A stretch of 64,000 bases of DNA from Acidicapsa dinghuensis (GTDB taxonomy: Bacteria; Acidobacteriota; Terriglobia; Terriglobales; Acidobacteriaceae): NCBI RefSeq assembly GCF_025685685.1, contig NZ_JAGSYH010000006.1:248001-312000 (forward strand). The letters are read 5' to 3'. The position numbers and the translations under genes were made by a program. The notes beneath the pieces are model-generated. The model did not search any database. It saw only the letters and a list, made by a program, of their open reading frames with translations, and was not told where the DNA came from. Every line of letters starts with the position of its first letter. Position 1 is the first letter of the stretch. This document shows, piece by piece, positions 46,398 to 56,288 of this stretch.

Positions 46398-49151
46398 TCA
46401 ATGCGGTAACGGTTGCGTTCCGCTGATCGTAAAACTCGCCTCCGACTTAGTCTCCGTCTCCAGCGGCTGCGTGCTCGCCAGCGTCAGCTCATATTTGCCC
46501 GGCAGAATGCTGCGCTCGCCTTTCTCATCCACGCTCGAAAGCTGCCGCGGCTCGATCTTCAGCTCCACGTCGCGCGTTTCGCCGGCCTGCAGATGCACCC
46601 GCTCAAAACCCACCAGCGAGTGGGTCGGCCCTCCTGCTTGCGGAGTCTTCAGATACGCCTCTACTACTTCATCCCCGGCAATCTGGCTCACATTCTTTAC
46701 CGTCACTTTCGCCACCAGCGGCGCCGCCGCAGCCTCAGTCGCCTCCAGCTTGCTTGACGACAAAGTCACCGGCCCATAAGTGAACTTCGCATAACTCAAC
46801 CCGAACCCAAATCCCCACTCGGGCTTGCCCGTGTAGTAGCGATAGGTGCGGTTCTTCATGCTGTATTCGGTAAATGGAGGCAGATCGTCTACCGAGTGAT
46901 AAAACGTCACCGGCAGCCGTCCAGCCGGATTGTTTTCTCCCGCCAGCGTCTTCGCAATCGCCGTCCCGCCTTCAACACCCGGATACCATGCCTCGATGAT
47001 CGCCCCCGCATGATCCTTCGCCCACGGCAGAGAAACCGCAGAGCCACTCATCAGCACCACCACCAGCGGCTTGCCGGTTGCAGCCACGGCTTCGAGCAAG
47101 TCTTGTTGTGCTTTCGGCAGCACAATCTTCGTCCGGTCGCCGCCTGCAAAGCCGTCAATCTTGATCGGCATCTCCTCGCCCTCAAGCTGCGGAGAAAGCC
47201 CCACAAACGCCACCGTCACATCCGAAGCCTTCGCTGCGGCCACAGCCTCATCTAACTGTGCCTGCGCCGGAGCTTCCCACTTCAGATAAATCCCTCCTCC
47301 CGCCTGATCGCCCGAATGACTGTACTCCAGCCGGAACTCATGCGCATTCGTGTCCGTAAAATCCACCGAAACCGTAGCCGGCTGGCCGCCATTCATAATC
47401 GGCGGAGCCGTCGGCGAAGCTCCCTTGGCAAAATGAAAATTCCCCATCGCCGCCGCATCGATGTGATGCCGTAATTCGCCTTCGCCTACCACCTTGCCAT
47501 CCAGCGTCAGCCGGTAGCTGTCCTTTGGCGACCACGGAAAAGCGTCCGCGGGTTCAATTGAAAACGTGTAATGCCCCGGCGCCGGAACCGTCAGCGTCCC
47601 TTTCCACCGCACCGAGTAGTCATGCGTGCGGAGTTCCGGCACCGGCAGCGAGTCGCCCCACTCTGCCTGAATGTCATGATCCGCACGAGCCGCAACCGGT
47701 CGCCCCGTCCAATCTGTCGTTGCAAAGAACTCCGTCTTCAGCCCCTCGCTAAACGCCGTACGCGGCACTGGCACCTTCGCGCCCTCAGCCAGTGTCGAGC
47801 CCTGCGCATAGTGAATGCGCGAGGCAGGGAACTCGGCCTCAATCCCATCCGCCGGTTCCACCGGATGATGCGGGACACCGTTGTAGTTGCCCTCAAGCGA
47901 AAAGATCAGGTCTGCCGTCGGTCCCACTACTGCAATGTTCGCCGGAGCTTTTGACTTTCCAGAAGCAAGCGGCAGCGTACCATCGTTCTTCAGCAGCACC
48001 ATCGCCTCTTCCGCAGCCTTCAGCGATACCGCCCGGTTCGCTGCTGAGTCATTCGCGCTGAATGGAATCTTGTCCAGCGCGCTCGATCCCGGCGGATCGA
48101 ACAAGCCAAGTTCAAACCGTGCCGTATACAGCCGCTCCGCAGCTTTCGTCAGCAGATCCTCCGACACCAGGTGCTGCCGCACCGCATCCGCCAGCGTGTT
48201 AAATCCGGGAGCCCAGATTGAGCACGATAAATCCGTTCCCGCCTCCAGCGAAATCACCGACGCATGCGTGATATCCGGAGCGTTCTTGTGCCCATTCGTC
48301 ACATCCTGAATCGCTCCGCAATCGGAAACCACAAATCCCTTGAATCCCCACGCCCCGCGCAGATGATCCACCAGCAGGTTCTTGTTCGCGCATGCTGACC
48401 ATGTATCGATCGCGTTGTAAGCACACATCACCGATTTCACATGACCATCCACCACCGTCGCGCGAAACGCCGGCAGATAGGTCTCCTCCAGATCGCGCGG
48501 ACTCGGATGAACGTCGAACGTATGCCGCTCCGACTCCGGTCCTGAATGCACCGCAAAATGCTTGCTCGTAGCAACGGCCTTCGGATGATCCGGATCGTCT
48601 CCCTGCACGCCGGTGATGAACCCAACCGCAAGCTTTCCCGTCAGGAACGGGTCTTCACCGTACGTCTCCTGCCCGCGTCCCCAGCGCGGATCGCGAAAGA
48701 TATTGATATTTGGCGACCAGAACGTCAGCCCATAAAAGATGCGATGATTCCCCTCCCGCTGCGCCTCGTTGTACTTCGCCCGAGCCTCGGTTGAGATGAT
48801 GTCGCCCATCGCATGCACCATCTTCGGGTCCCACGTCGCCGCCATGCCGATCGCCTGCGGAAACACCGTCGCATACCCTGCGCGCGCCACGCCATGCAGC
48901 GCTTCATTCCAGGTCTGATAATCGGGCACGCCCAGCCGCGGAATCGCTGTCGCCCAGTCCTCAAGCTGCTGCGCCTTCTCATCCAGTGTCATCCGCGACA
49001 CCAGATCATGCGCACGCGCTTCTGGCGTCAACTGCGTGTTCAGATAATCCGGCTGCTGCGCCAGCAGCCCAGCGCTGTATCCAAACGCAAGAGCTATCAC
49101 AGGCACAAAACGGCGGCAAAAACGAAACGCATCGATCATAGTTTTCCGCAT
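46398..49151 (-). CDS. GH3 family beta-glycosidase with PA14 domain
   Basis: The product has 917 residues with a signal peptide (FVPVIALAFGYSAGLLAQQ). The GH3 N-terminal barrel starts near LVSRMTLDEKAQQLEDWA, and the nucleophile is D277 in GFVVSDCGAIQDV. A PA14 carbohydrate-binding insert lies at about 470-610 (SVRWKGTLTVPAPGHYTFSI). The second GH3 domain follows, with a fibronectin III-like C-terminus (VTVKNVSQIAGDEVVEAYL). Such enzymes cleave beta-glucosides or beta-xylosides in the periplasm. The acid/base residue cannot be placed with confidence. Confidence 0.94.
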   Translation of the reverse strand: MRKTMIDAFRFCRRFVPVIALAFGYSAGLLAQQPDYLNTQLTPEARAHDLVSRMTLDEKAQQLEDWATAIPRLGVPDYQTWNEALHGVARAGYATVFPQAIGMAATWDPKMVHAMGDIISTEARAKYNEAQREGNHRIFYGLTFWSPNINIFRDPRWGRGQETYGEDPFLTGKLAVGFITGVQGDDPDHPKAVATSKHFAVHSGPESERHTFDVHPSPRDLEETYLPAFRATVVDGHVKSVMCAYNAIDTWSACANKNLLVDHLRGAWGFKGFVVSDCGAIQDVTNGHKNAPDITHASVISLEAGTDLSCSIWAPGFNTLADAVRQHLVSEDLLTKAAERLYTARFELGLFDPPGSSALDKIPFSANDSAANRAVSLKAAEEAMVLLKNDGTLPLASGKSKAPANIAVVGPTADLIFSLEGNYNGVPHHPVEPADGIEAEFPASRIHYAQGSTLAEGAKVPVPRTAFSEGLKTEFFATTDWTGRPVAARADHDIQAEWGDSLPVPELRTHDYSVRWKGTLTVPAPGHYTFSIEPADAFPWSPKDSYRLTLDGKVVGEGELRHHIDAAAMGNFHFAKGASPTAPPIMNGGQPATVSVDFTDTNAHEFRLEYSHSGDQAGGGIYLKWEAPAQAQLDEAVAAAKASDVTVAFVGLSPQLEGEEMPIKIDGFAGGDRTKIVLPKAQQDLLEAVAATGKPLVVVLMSGSAVSLPWAKDHAGAIIEAWYPGVEGGTAIAKTLAGENNPAGRLPVTFYHSVDDLPPFTEYSMKNRTYRYYTGKPEWGFGFGLSYAKFTYGPVTLSSSKLEATEAAAAPLVAKVTVKNVSQIAGDEVVEAYLKTPQAGGPTHSLVGFERVHLQAGETRDVELKIEPRQLSSVDEKGERSILPGKYELTLASTQPLETETKSEASFTISGTQPLPH

Positions 49152-49498
49152 GGGTTCTCGATCTCCCAGTCAGGCAATCGCGAGAGGAATGCTTTCTCAT
49201 GTCGGAATCTGCGCGCCACACTGGCATCGCCCGATCCCGTCATAACACCCCTCAAAAAGATCGCCTGGACATTCCCGAAGACTCTACATCGCCCAACCAT
49301 CATTTGGCTAGATATATCGCTTTACTTGGGGCATTTTTCTTTTCCTGCGCTCAACACAGCTCTCCGATTCCTCCTGGGCTGCCAGGCGCGTCCAGCCGCG
49401 GTCTTCACGGAAACCGGAAACACCCCTGTGCTATCCTCAGCGCAAAACGCGCGGCGAACGCCCATAGAAATCACCGCTCTTCAGCATCGGAGACACCT
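49152..49498. other. 347-base spacer before the GT39-like gene
   Basis: This stretch contains the reading frame of a poor N-terminal extension of the next gene (ATG at 49199), which I do not believe is translated. It also holds the upstream region of the GH3 gene on the minus strand. I see no RNA gene or strong hairpin. Confidence 0.45.
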
Positions 49499-51454
49499 TT
49501 GCTTGCCATCCTGCCAGTCCTGGTTCTCATCGCAGTAGCCGCTGGCTTCTATCGCAGAAGCTTCGGTCTCCGAGACTCATTCCTCTACGCAACCATCCCG
49601 CTCGGCCTGTTCATGGTCTTCATGACCGAATCGCTAAGCGCCTTCCGAGCCATCGACCGTCTCACGTTCTCGATCTGCTGGTTCATCAGCTTTCTCGCGG
49701 CGTTGTTCTGGAGCAGCCGTCAGCACTCCACCGAACCCATGCTCAAACGCCTGCACGCATCATGGCGCACTCTCAACCGAGTCGAGCAGGTCATGGTCTG
49801 CGCCGTCGCTCTTGTCGCCGCACTCATCGCACTCACCGCTATCCTCAGCGCCCCAAATACCTGGGACGCCATGGAATATCACATGCCCCGCGTCGTCGAG
49901 TGGATCGGCAATCGCAGCGTCCGCCCCTACCCCACCATCGACCGCCAGCAGATCGCCATGCCGCCCTTCTCGGAGTACTGGATTCTGCACCTCCAGCTGC
50001 TCAGCGCATCCGATCGCTTCGCCAATCTCGTTCAGTGGTTCTCATACATCGGCAGCGCAATCGCAGCGTCACTCATCGCGCGTGAACTTGGAGGCAGCCG
50101 CCGCGCTCAGGTTCTCGCCTTCGTCATCGCCGCAACCATTGAGACCGGCATCCTCGCGGCCTCCGGCACCAAGAACGACTACGCGCTCTCGTATTGGATC
50201 GCAGTCCTCGTCTTCCTCATGTTGCGCTGGCGTCATAGCCAAAGCCGTCTTCTTGCCTTCGCCATGGCATGCGCGCTCGCACTCGCAGTCTTCTCCAAAG
50301 GCACTGCCTACCTATTCATTCCGCCATTAGTCGTCGCCTGTTTCTTCGTCTGGAATGCACAGGCGCGCAAGCGATTTCTCTTTGCAGTCCCACTCCTGAT
50401 AGTCGTCTTCGCCGCAGTCAACGGCCCGCTCTGGGCTCGCAACTATGCCTTCAGTGGCTCGGTACTCGGTCCACCTTATTTCGATGGAGCAGGCCCCAAC
50501 GAACATCGCCTGTACGCCAACGGCCACATCACGCCTGCCCGTTCGCTCGCCAACATTCTTCGCAATGTCGCGTTGAATCTCTCTGTGCCCAGCGAAAAAA
50601 TCAACGCCGTTACCACCAAAGTCTTCTCCCGCGCCATGCTCACTCTCGGCGTCGACCCCAACGATCCCGAGCAGCTCATCTTCTCGCAGAGCGGCTCGCT
50701 GCCACCCTTCGATTTGCAATGGCGACCAGCTAGCGAAACACAATCAGCCAACCAGGGGCACTTCGCGCTCATGTTGCTCGCAACGATACTGTTTCTTTGG
50801 CGCTTTCGCAGCTTCGATAAATCGCTCGCTATTTTTGCCGCAGGCATCCTATGCAGCTTCCTGCTCTTCGCCATTATGATCCGCTGGTCCCCGTGGAACG
50901 CCCGCTGGCAATTACCCGACTTCATCCTCGGTGCGGCCTTCGCTGCCATCGTCTTCGCACGCGCGTTGCCGCGATCCACTGGAGTCATCGCGGCTCTACT
51001 TCTCTTGCTGGCGATCCCGTTGTCCATGCTCAACAACGCTCGCCCGCTCGTCGGATACAAATACAGTGTCCTTCGCAACCCCCGCAACGAAACTTACTTC
51101 TTCGACCATCACCGCGAAGTTGCTGACAACTTCATCCAGGCCTCAATCGCCGCGCGCAACAATAGTTGCCGATCCGTCGGCATCGATGCCACGCAGCTCC
51201 GTTTCGAATATCCCGTCATGGCCATCATGAATGAAGACCACCAACCTCGCCGCTTCAGCTACATGGCCGTGCAGAACTCCACCACTGCCTTCGCCGATCC
51301 CACCGCGCCCCCCGTGTGCCTCGTCGTCTGTCTCGGTTGCATACACGCGCCCGACGAAGCAAAGCCATACGTGCCGCAGTACAACAGTGTTCAGACCTTC
51401 GGCGACATTGTCGTCTTCAGCGATCCCAAATCAGCCGCAGCCACTCATCCATAG
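49499..51454 (+). CDS. GT39-like integral-membrane glycosyltransferase
   Basis: The product has 651 residues from a TTG at 49499 with GGAG six bases upstream. The frame also reaches an ATG at 49199 (751 residues), but that extension has no membrane or family character. About ten membrane helices are visible (LLAILPVLVLIAVAAGFY, LGLFMVFMTE, ALALAVFSKGTAYLFIPPL, and others). The first loop carries APNTWDAMEYHMPRVVEWIG, a candidate catalytic Asp region like that of ArnT/PMT enzymes. It probably moves a sugar from a lipid carrier to an acceptor outside the inner membrane. Confidence 0.8.
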   Translation: MLAILPVLVLIAVAAGFYRRSFGLRDSFLYATIPLGLFMVFMTESLSAFRAIDRLTFSICWFISFLAALFWSSRQHSTEPMLKRLHASWRTLNRVEQVMVCAVALVAALIALTAILSAPNTWDAMEYHMPRVVEWIGNRSVRPYPTIDRQQIAMPPFSEYWILHLQLLSASDRFANLVQWFSYIGSAIAASLIARELGGSRRAQVLAFVIAATIETGILAASGTKNDYALSYWIAVLVFLMLRWRHSQSRLLAFAMACALALAVFSKGTAYLFIPPLVVACFFVWNAQARKRFLFAVPLLIVVFAAVNGPLWARNYAFSGSVLGPPYFDGAGPNEHRLYANGHITPARSLANILRNVALNLSVPSEKINAVTTKVFSRAMLTLGVDPNDPEQLIFSQSGSLPPFDLQWRPASETQSANQGHFALMLLATILFLWRFRSFDKSLAIFAAGILCSFLLFAIMIRWSPWNARWQLPDFILGAAFAAIVFARALPRSTGVIAALLLLLAIPLSMLNNARPLVGYKYSVLRNPRNETYFFDHHREVADNFIQASIAARNNSCRSVGIDATQLRFEYPVMAIMNEDHQPRRFSYMAVQNSTTAFADPTAPPVCLVVCLGCIHAPDEAKPYVPQYNSVQTFGDIVVFSDPKSAAATHP

Positions 51455-51475
51455 CAACTACTGACTCAAAAACAA

Positions 51476-51508
51476 ACGGCGCGGTCTCGATAGAGATCGC
51501 GCCGTCTT
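51476..51508. terminator. Bidirectional terminator between GT39-like and DUF481 genes
   Basis: CGGCGCGGTCTC (51477-51488) pairs with GAGATCGCGCCG (51493-51504) with one G-U, around the loop GATA, followed by TCTT. Runs of A on the left allow it to serve the minus-strand gene too. Confidence 0.75.
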
Positions 51509-51525
51509 CGCCCAAGCCACCGAAG

Positions 51526-52731
51526 CTATTTCCGCGTAAACGTGAACCCAAGTCCCGTAGTCAGAATGAAGTCGTTATCCTTCGTACCCGCCGGCGGGTC
51601 GGTGACGTACACATCACTGACCGTCGTCTGCCAGCTCAGGAACGACTTGATCTTGGTCGTTATTCCAGAGTTGAGCGTGAACCGGTACTGGCTCGTATCC
51701 TGCAAATCCGGGAAAATGTACGCCTGCTCCGTAAAGATACTGTTCGCACCGACCTTTGCGTTGTACGTCTCGCCAAAGTCAAGCGCGGCGAAGCTATTCG
51801 TTACAGGCGGAACTGCAGGAGTAATCGGAGTTGTCGAGTCGTTTTCAGGAACAGTGCTGTAGTTTTCATGTGTCCACACCAGGCCGCCCAGCACATCCAT
51901 CTGCTGCTTCGGCCTCTTAAACGCATGCCATCCGAAACCACCACCCACCACAGACCGCAGATCCAGATACTGCAGCTGGTCTTCAAAGAAGTCGGTGGTG
52001 CCAAAGACAAATGTCTTGGGATTGACATTGTGGTCGTAGCGAAGACCGGCGCCGATGTTGTCAGCGGTAGTGCTGGTGTCGCTGATGCCGTTCGTTACGA
52101 CCGTTGTGTGGGCGTAGATGTCATTGAAGTAAATCGACGTCTTATCCGTTGGTGTAGGCCGTTGCGCCGTAATGCCGGTGCCCAGCGTTGTCGTGTTGCT
52201 GTTGCCGCGCGCCAGTGCAAAGCTCACATTGGCTGTGGTCGTCCAGCCATGCAGTATGCCTGGATGCTGCGATTGTTCCCACGCAGTCTGTGCCGCAGGC
52301 GTGCGCACTGTTGTCAGGCCTGCCTTCGCGACGGTTTCCGGGCCTTCTTTGGTTACAACGGTAAATCCGTCGGTCGTACGATTGATCTCCGTAATCTCGA
52401 CCTTTCGCGTAACGGTCTTCTTGCCTTCTTTCGAGTTAAGCGAAAGCACGACAGGTTTTTCGGTTTTAACGCTAACCACCTGATCGAACGCGATGGCAAT
52501 GTCGCCGGCGTAATCGGTATGCAGCGTAAGCTTGCCGCCATCCACTTGCGTAACGGAGCCGGTTAGGTGATCGCCGTTCTTCAGAACAACAGTGTCGGCG
52601 AGGGCCGCCGTAGCGAGCGCAGTGATGCCCAGAAGCAGAAATGCGTTAGAAAAAAAGGCGCGCGTACGAAGGTGGGAAAAAGACCGAAGACGCAGGGGAG
52701 CAACATAGGAGAGGCTGAATGCAGCTTTCAC
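51526..52731 (-). CDS. DUF481 outer-membrane barrel protein
   Basis: The product has 401 residues from a GTG at 52731 with an AAAGG-like site upstream; frames further up start poorly. A signal segment (NAFLLLGITALATAALA) precedes a short beta-domain that resembles bacterial SH3-like wall proteins (VVLKNGDHLTGSVTQVDGGK). The DUF481 barrel follows (TANVSFALARGNSNTTTLG to the terminal LGFTFTRK). The family forms a salt-stress-related outer-membrane barrel of unclear function. Confidence 0.88.
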   Translation of the reverse strand: MKAAFSLSYVAPLRLRSFSHLRTRAFFSNAFLLLGITALATAALADTVVLKNGDHLTGSVTQVDGGKLTLHTDYAGDIAIAFDQVVSVKTEKPVVLSLNSKEGKKTVTRKVEITEINRTTDGFTVVTKEGPETVAKAGLTTVRTPAAQTAWEQSQHPGILHGWTTTANVSFALARGNSNTTTLGTGITAQRPTPTDKTSIYFNDIYAHTTVVTNGISDTSTTADNIGAGLRYDHNVNPKTFVFGTTDFFEDQLQYLDLRSVVGGGFGWHAFKRPKQQMDVLGGLVWTHENYSTVPENDSTTPITPAVPPVTNSFAALDFGETYNAKVGANSIFTEQAYIFPDLQDTSQYRFTLNSGITTKIKSFLSWQTTVSDVYVTDPPAGTKDNDFILTTGLGFTFTRK

Positions 52732-52996
52732 GGATGTTGGATCCTTTCGGGGGCTGATGAAGCATTGAAGCTGATCGGACCGGACAGAACCTAGTCCTCC
52801 AAGTTCCGCGTTTGCAAGCATTCTAACGGCATCGGTTCCGGAACTCTGCCCCGAATTGAAGACATACGCAGAGTGGTATCGTTTCCATTACAATCATTCG
52901 GCGGGCATTGCAGCCCCAGACACGCAGCCATCCTGGTGCTTTCTCAAAGCTGTATGATGGCCGTTGTCTCCGAACCAATCCTGAACGGGGCTGAGA

Positions 52997-54325
52997 ATGA
53001 AACCCAATTTTTACCTGATGAAGGCCACGGTAAGCGGCGCCCTCGGCGGCCTGCTCTTTGGCTTCGATACCGCTGTCATTGCCGGCGCCATCGACTCGGT
53101 GACTCGCTTGTACGGCCTCACCGACACCACCAAGGGCGTCACCGTCTTCAGCGCTGTTCTCGGCACCGTCATCGGAGCGCTTTTCGCCGGTGTCATCGGA
53201 GAAAAATTAGGAGGCCGCGAAACCCTCCGCATCACCGCCGTCCTCTACGTCATCTCCGCCATTGGCTGCTGCTTCGCATGGGACTGGCACTCGCTGCTCC
53301 TCTTCCGCTTCATTGGTGGCCTCGGCATCGGGGCATCGTCTGTCCTCGGCCCCGTCTATATCACTGAGCTTGCCCCGGCCAAGTGGCGCGGACGCATGGT
53401 CGGCACCTTCCAGATCAACGTCGTCATTGGCATTCTGCTCGCCTACGCTTCCAATTTCGCCGTCCGCGAAATGCACCTCGGCGCATGGGAGTGGCGCACC
53501 CAGCTCGGCGTCGCCGCCATCCCTGCCGTTCTCTTCCTGATCATGCTCTTCGGCATTCCTCGCAGCCCCCGCTGGTCCGTCTCCAAATCCCGCATCGACG
53601 AAGCCCTCGCCGTCCTCAAGCTCATGGGCGACCCCAACCCCGAAGGCGAATTGGCCGATATTCAACTCGCCCTCAAAGAGAGCCACGCCGTCGCCAACGA
53701 GCCCGTCTTCCGCTGGAAATACCGCTATCCGCTCTTCCTCGCCATCACCATTGGAGCCTTCAACCAGCTCGCCGGCATCAACGCTATTCTCTATTACCTC
53801 AACAGCATCTTTTCCTCTGCGGGCTTCAGCCAGCTCTCAGGCGACCTGCAATCCATCGCCATCGGCGCGACAAACCTCATCTTCACCCTGGTCGGCATGA
53901 CCCTCATCGACCGCCTTGGCCGCAAGACCCTCCTGCTCATCGGCGCAGCCGGTGATGCCGTCTGCCTCGCCGGAGTCGCCTACGTCTTCCTCACTAATTC
54001 TCACCACTCCGCGCTGCTGCCGCTGCTCATCGTCTACATTGCCTTCTTCGCCGTCTCTCAAGGCGCGGTCATCTGGGTCTACATCGGCGAAGTCTTCCCC
54101 AATGTCGTCCGCAACAAGGGCCAGAGCGTCGGCAACAGCTCTCACTGGATCATGAACGCCGCCATCGCCTTGGTCTTCCCGATCCTGGCGGCAAAATCCG
54201 GGGGCGTGCCGTTCGTCTTCTTCGCCATCATGACTGTCATCCAGTTCATCGTCGTCCTTCTTGTCTACCCCGAAACCAAGGGCCAGACCCTCGAATCGCT
54301 CCAGCGGCGTCTCGTACGCGGCTGA
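52997..54325 (+). CDS. MFS sugar transporter (sugar porter family)
   Basis: The product has 442 residues with 12 predicted membrane helices. The signatures GALGGLLFGFDTAVIAGA, GEKLGGRETLRITA, RFIGGLGIGASSVLGPVYI and the second-half FNQLAGINAILYYLNSIF, DRLGRKTLLLIGA are those of glucose/xylose-proton symporters. YPETKGQTLESL ends the family. It probably imports a hexose or pentose with protons. It is followed by a strong terminator, so it is a single-gene transcript. Confidence 0.93.
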   Translation: MKPNFYLMKATVSGALGGLLFGFDTAVIAGAIDSVTRLYGLTDTTKGVTVFSAVLGTVIGALFAGVIGEKLGGRETLRITAVLYVISAIGCCFAWDWHSLLLFRFIGGLGIGASSVLGPVYITELAPAKWRGRMVGTFQINVVIGILLAYASNFAVREMHLGAWEWRTQLGVAAIPAVLFLIMLFGIPRSPRWSVSKSRIDEALAVLKLMGDPNPEGELADIQLALKESHAVANEPVFRWKYRYPLFLAITIGAFNQLAGINAILYYLNSIFSSAGFSQLSGDLQSIAIGATNLIFTLVGMTLIDRLGRKTLLLIGAAGDAVCLAGVAYVFLTNSHHSALLPLLIVYIAFFAVSQGAVIWVYIGEVFPNVVRNKGQSVGNSSHWIMNAAIALVFPILAAKSGGVPFVFFAIMTVIQFIVVLLVYPETKGQTLESLQRRLVRG

Positions 54326-54344
54326 CACACCGGGAAACTCACTC

Positions 54345-54379
54345 AAACGGCTGACGTTTTCTAAAGACGTCAGCCGTTT
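54345..54379 (+). terminator. Terminator after the MFS transporter
   Basis: AAACGGCTGACGT (54345-54357) pairs perfectly with ACGTCAGCCGTTT (54367-54379) around a nine-base loop, with T at the end of the stem. This is a strong intrinsic terminator. Confidence 0.85.
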
Positions 54380-54392
54380 CGTGTTTCACAAT

Positions 54393-54500
54393 CCAAGACA
54401 AACCGCTCAATCGTTTGCGCAAAGCCTCCAGATTGCCCCATCCCCTGTGCAGTTCTTTCCCTGAAAAGGCGAATCGTTTTACTTCCCAAGACAAAACGCT
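54393..54500. repeat. Fifteen-base direct repeat in the cyclase leader
   Basis: CCAAGACAAACCGCT (54393-54407) recurs as CCAAGACAAAACGCT (54486-54500), one mismatch, 93 bases apart, upstream of the diguanylate cyclase promoter. It may be an operator pair. No regulator is assigned. Confidence 0.45.
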
Positions 54501-54550
54501 TTACTAAAATTTTCTATTTAACTTCCTAGAAAACCTTTTCTTTTCAATAG

Positions 54551-54606
54551 TTTACAGTTTGCACGAAATTTGCTTATGATTTGCCCTTCGATGGAGGGCA
54601 TTTCAT
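54551..54606 (+). promoter_or_regulatory. Promoter and ribosome binding site of the diguanylate cyclase
   Basis: TTTACA (54551-54556) and TATGAT (54575-54580) are separated by 18 bases, a good match to housekeeping sigma sites. A ribosome binding site GGAGGG lies at 54593-54598, eight bases before the ATG. Confidence 0.6.
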
Positions 54607-56124
54607 ATGAACAAGCTGCAGACCTCTCCCGACTCCCAGGACCCAGACTCAACGGAACCATCCATCCTCAGCACCGCCGTCAGCTTTCTCTTCCCCGACA
54701 ACTTCTGGAACTACTCCAGCATTCTCTTTCTTTGCTTTCTCGCCTGCTGGGGAGGCATCGCATTAGGTCAGACACCCGCCGAAGCCGACATCCTCTGGCC
54801 TGCCAACGGATTGCTTCTCGGTTTTCTTCTCCAACTACCCCGCCGCTACTGGTTCAGCTACCTGGTCAGCAGCGTACTGGCGAACATCGCCGCTCACGGA
54901 TTCTTTCCCTTTTCCCTGCGCATGTCGCTGATCTTCTCGATCGCCAACACGGTGGAGATTCTCTTCGCAGCATATTTCCTCGCGAGAGAAAATAGCGAGC
55001 GCCTCGACCTCACTACCGTCTCGGATCTCAGGCGTTTCGCTGTCTTCGGAGTCATCCTCGCCCCTCTCGCGTCTACACTGACGGTCGCCACCCTCGATAT
55101 CCTCTTTTCTTACCCAAGAGACCTGCGCGCTCTCTCCAATTGGTGCTTTGGCGAAATGCTCGGCATAGCGATCATGACCCCGCTCGTTCTCGCCATGGAT
55201 AAGCACGAGATAGCCATCCTTTTCCACAAGGGCAAAAGAGGAGAAACCGTCGCCATCCTGGCCTCGTTTACCGCGCTCTCCGTGGCTATCTTCGCGCAGA
55301 GTGGTTTCCCAATCGTCTTCGTCCTGCTTCCAGCGCTGCTTCTCGCTATCTTTCGCCTCGGCTGCTCAGGCTCTGCCATTGGAGTGTCCCTCATGGCTGT
55401 TCCGGCGGCTTACTTCACCTCCAGACAGAGTGGTCCATTCGCGCCGGTTCATCCATCGCAGCTCAACTACAGCATCTTTTACCTGCAAAGCTTCATCGGC
55501 ATATCGCTCATCATGGTCTACGCCGTCTCAGCCGCCTTGGCTGACCGTGACCGCATTCATCAGGAGCTCACCGAAGCCTACCGCGAAGCCGATGCCATCG
55601 CCGCCCTCGATCACCTGACCAATCTGGCCAACCGACGTTCCTTCGACGAACATCTTGCACGCGAGTGGAAGCGCGCCACACGTGAAAGAGTAAGCCTGTC
55701 TGTCGTCCTCATTGATGTCGATCACTTCAAGCTCTACAACGACCGTTATGGTCATCTCGCCGGTGACGATTGCCTTAGAGAAGTCGGCACAATCCTCGCT
55801 GCAGCTCCCTTGCGCAATACCGATCTTGCCGCCCGCTTCGGAGGCGAAGAATTTGCTATTCTCCTGCCGCGTGCCGACTCCGAAGGAGCCGTATTGATTG
55901 CCGAACGCATCCGTCTCGCCATCTCCGATAAGCACATCCCACACATCTCGCATCCCGCTGGCATCGTCACCGTCAGCGCGGGAGTGGCGACCATACGTCC
56001 TACAGCGGATGTGGACCCGTCTTTGCTAATCCATCACGCGGACGAAGCCCTTTATTACGCCAAGAAAAACGGTCGCAATCAGGTGCAGTCCCGAAATTCG
56101 CTACCACTCGGTCTGTCCTTTTGA
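54607..56124 (+). CDS. MASE1-GGDEF diguanylate cyclase
   Basis: The product has 505 residues. The first 300 form a MASE1-type membrane sensor with about eight helices (ILFLCFLACWGGIALGQTPA, DILWPANGLLLGFLLQLP). The GGDEF domain follows a short coiled linker (DRDRIHQELTEAYREADAIA). The active site is GGEEF (412-416). An inhibitory RxxD site (RNTD, 403-406) lies five residues before it, so product inhibition is expected. VVLIDVDHFKLYNDRYGH supplies the metal-binding part. It makes c-di-GMP from GTP. Confidence 0.95.
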   Translation: MNKLQTSPDSQDPDSTEPSILSTAVSFLFPDNFWNYSSILFLCFLACWGGIALGQTPAEADILWPANGLLLGFLLQLPRRYWFSYLVSSVLANIAAHGFFPFSLRMSLIFSIANTVEILFAAYFLARENSERLDLTTVSDLRRFAVFGVILAPLASTLTVATLDILFSYPRDLRALSNWCFGEMLGIAIMTPLVLAMDKHEIAILFHKGKRGETVAILASFTALSVAIFAQSGFPIVFVLLPALLLAIFRLGCSGSAIGVSLMAVPAAYFTSRQSGPFAPVHPSQLNYSIFYLQSFIGISLIMVYAVSAALADRDRIHQELTEAYREADAIAALDHLTNLANRRSFDEHLAREWKRATRERVSLSVVLIDVDHFKLYNDRYGHLAGDDCLREVGTILAAAPLRNTDLAARFGGEEFAILLPRADSEGAVLIAERIRLAISDKHIPHISHPAGIVTVSAGVATIRPTADVDPSLLIHHADEALYYAKKNGRNQVQSRNSLPLGLSF

Positions 56125-56288
56125 TGGGCTCGAAAAAGAGGAATGCACCGGTACAATCGATTGCCCGGCTCCAGCCCCAGGAGTATCGTGAAAGCGTCTG
56201 TGGAAGGCGAAATATTTCCTGCAAGTTCCTTCCGCTCATCCGTTCTGGTCAAGAGCCACTCCGTAAGTGAGCAGTCCAGGAGGTCGTC

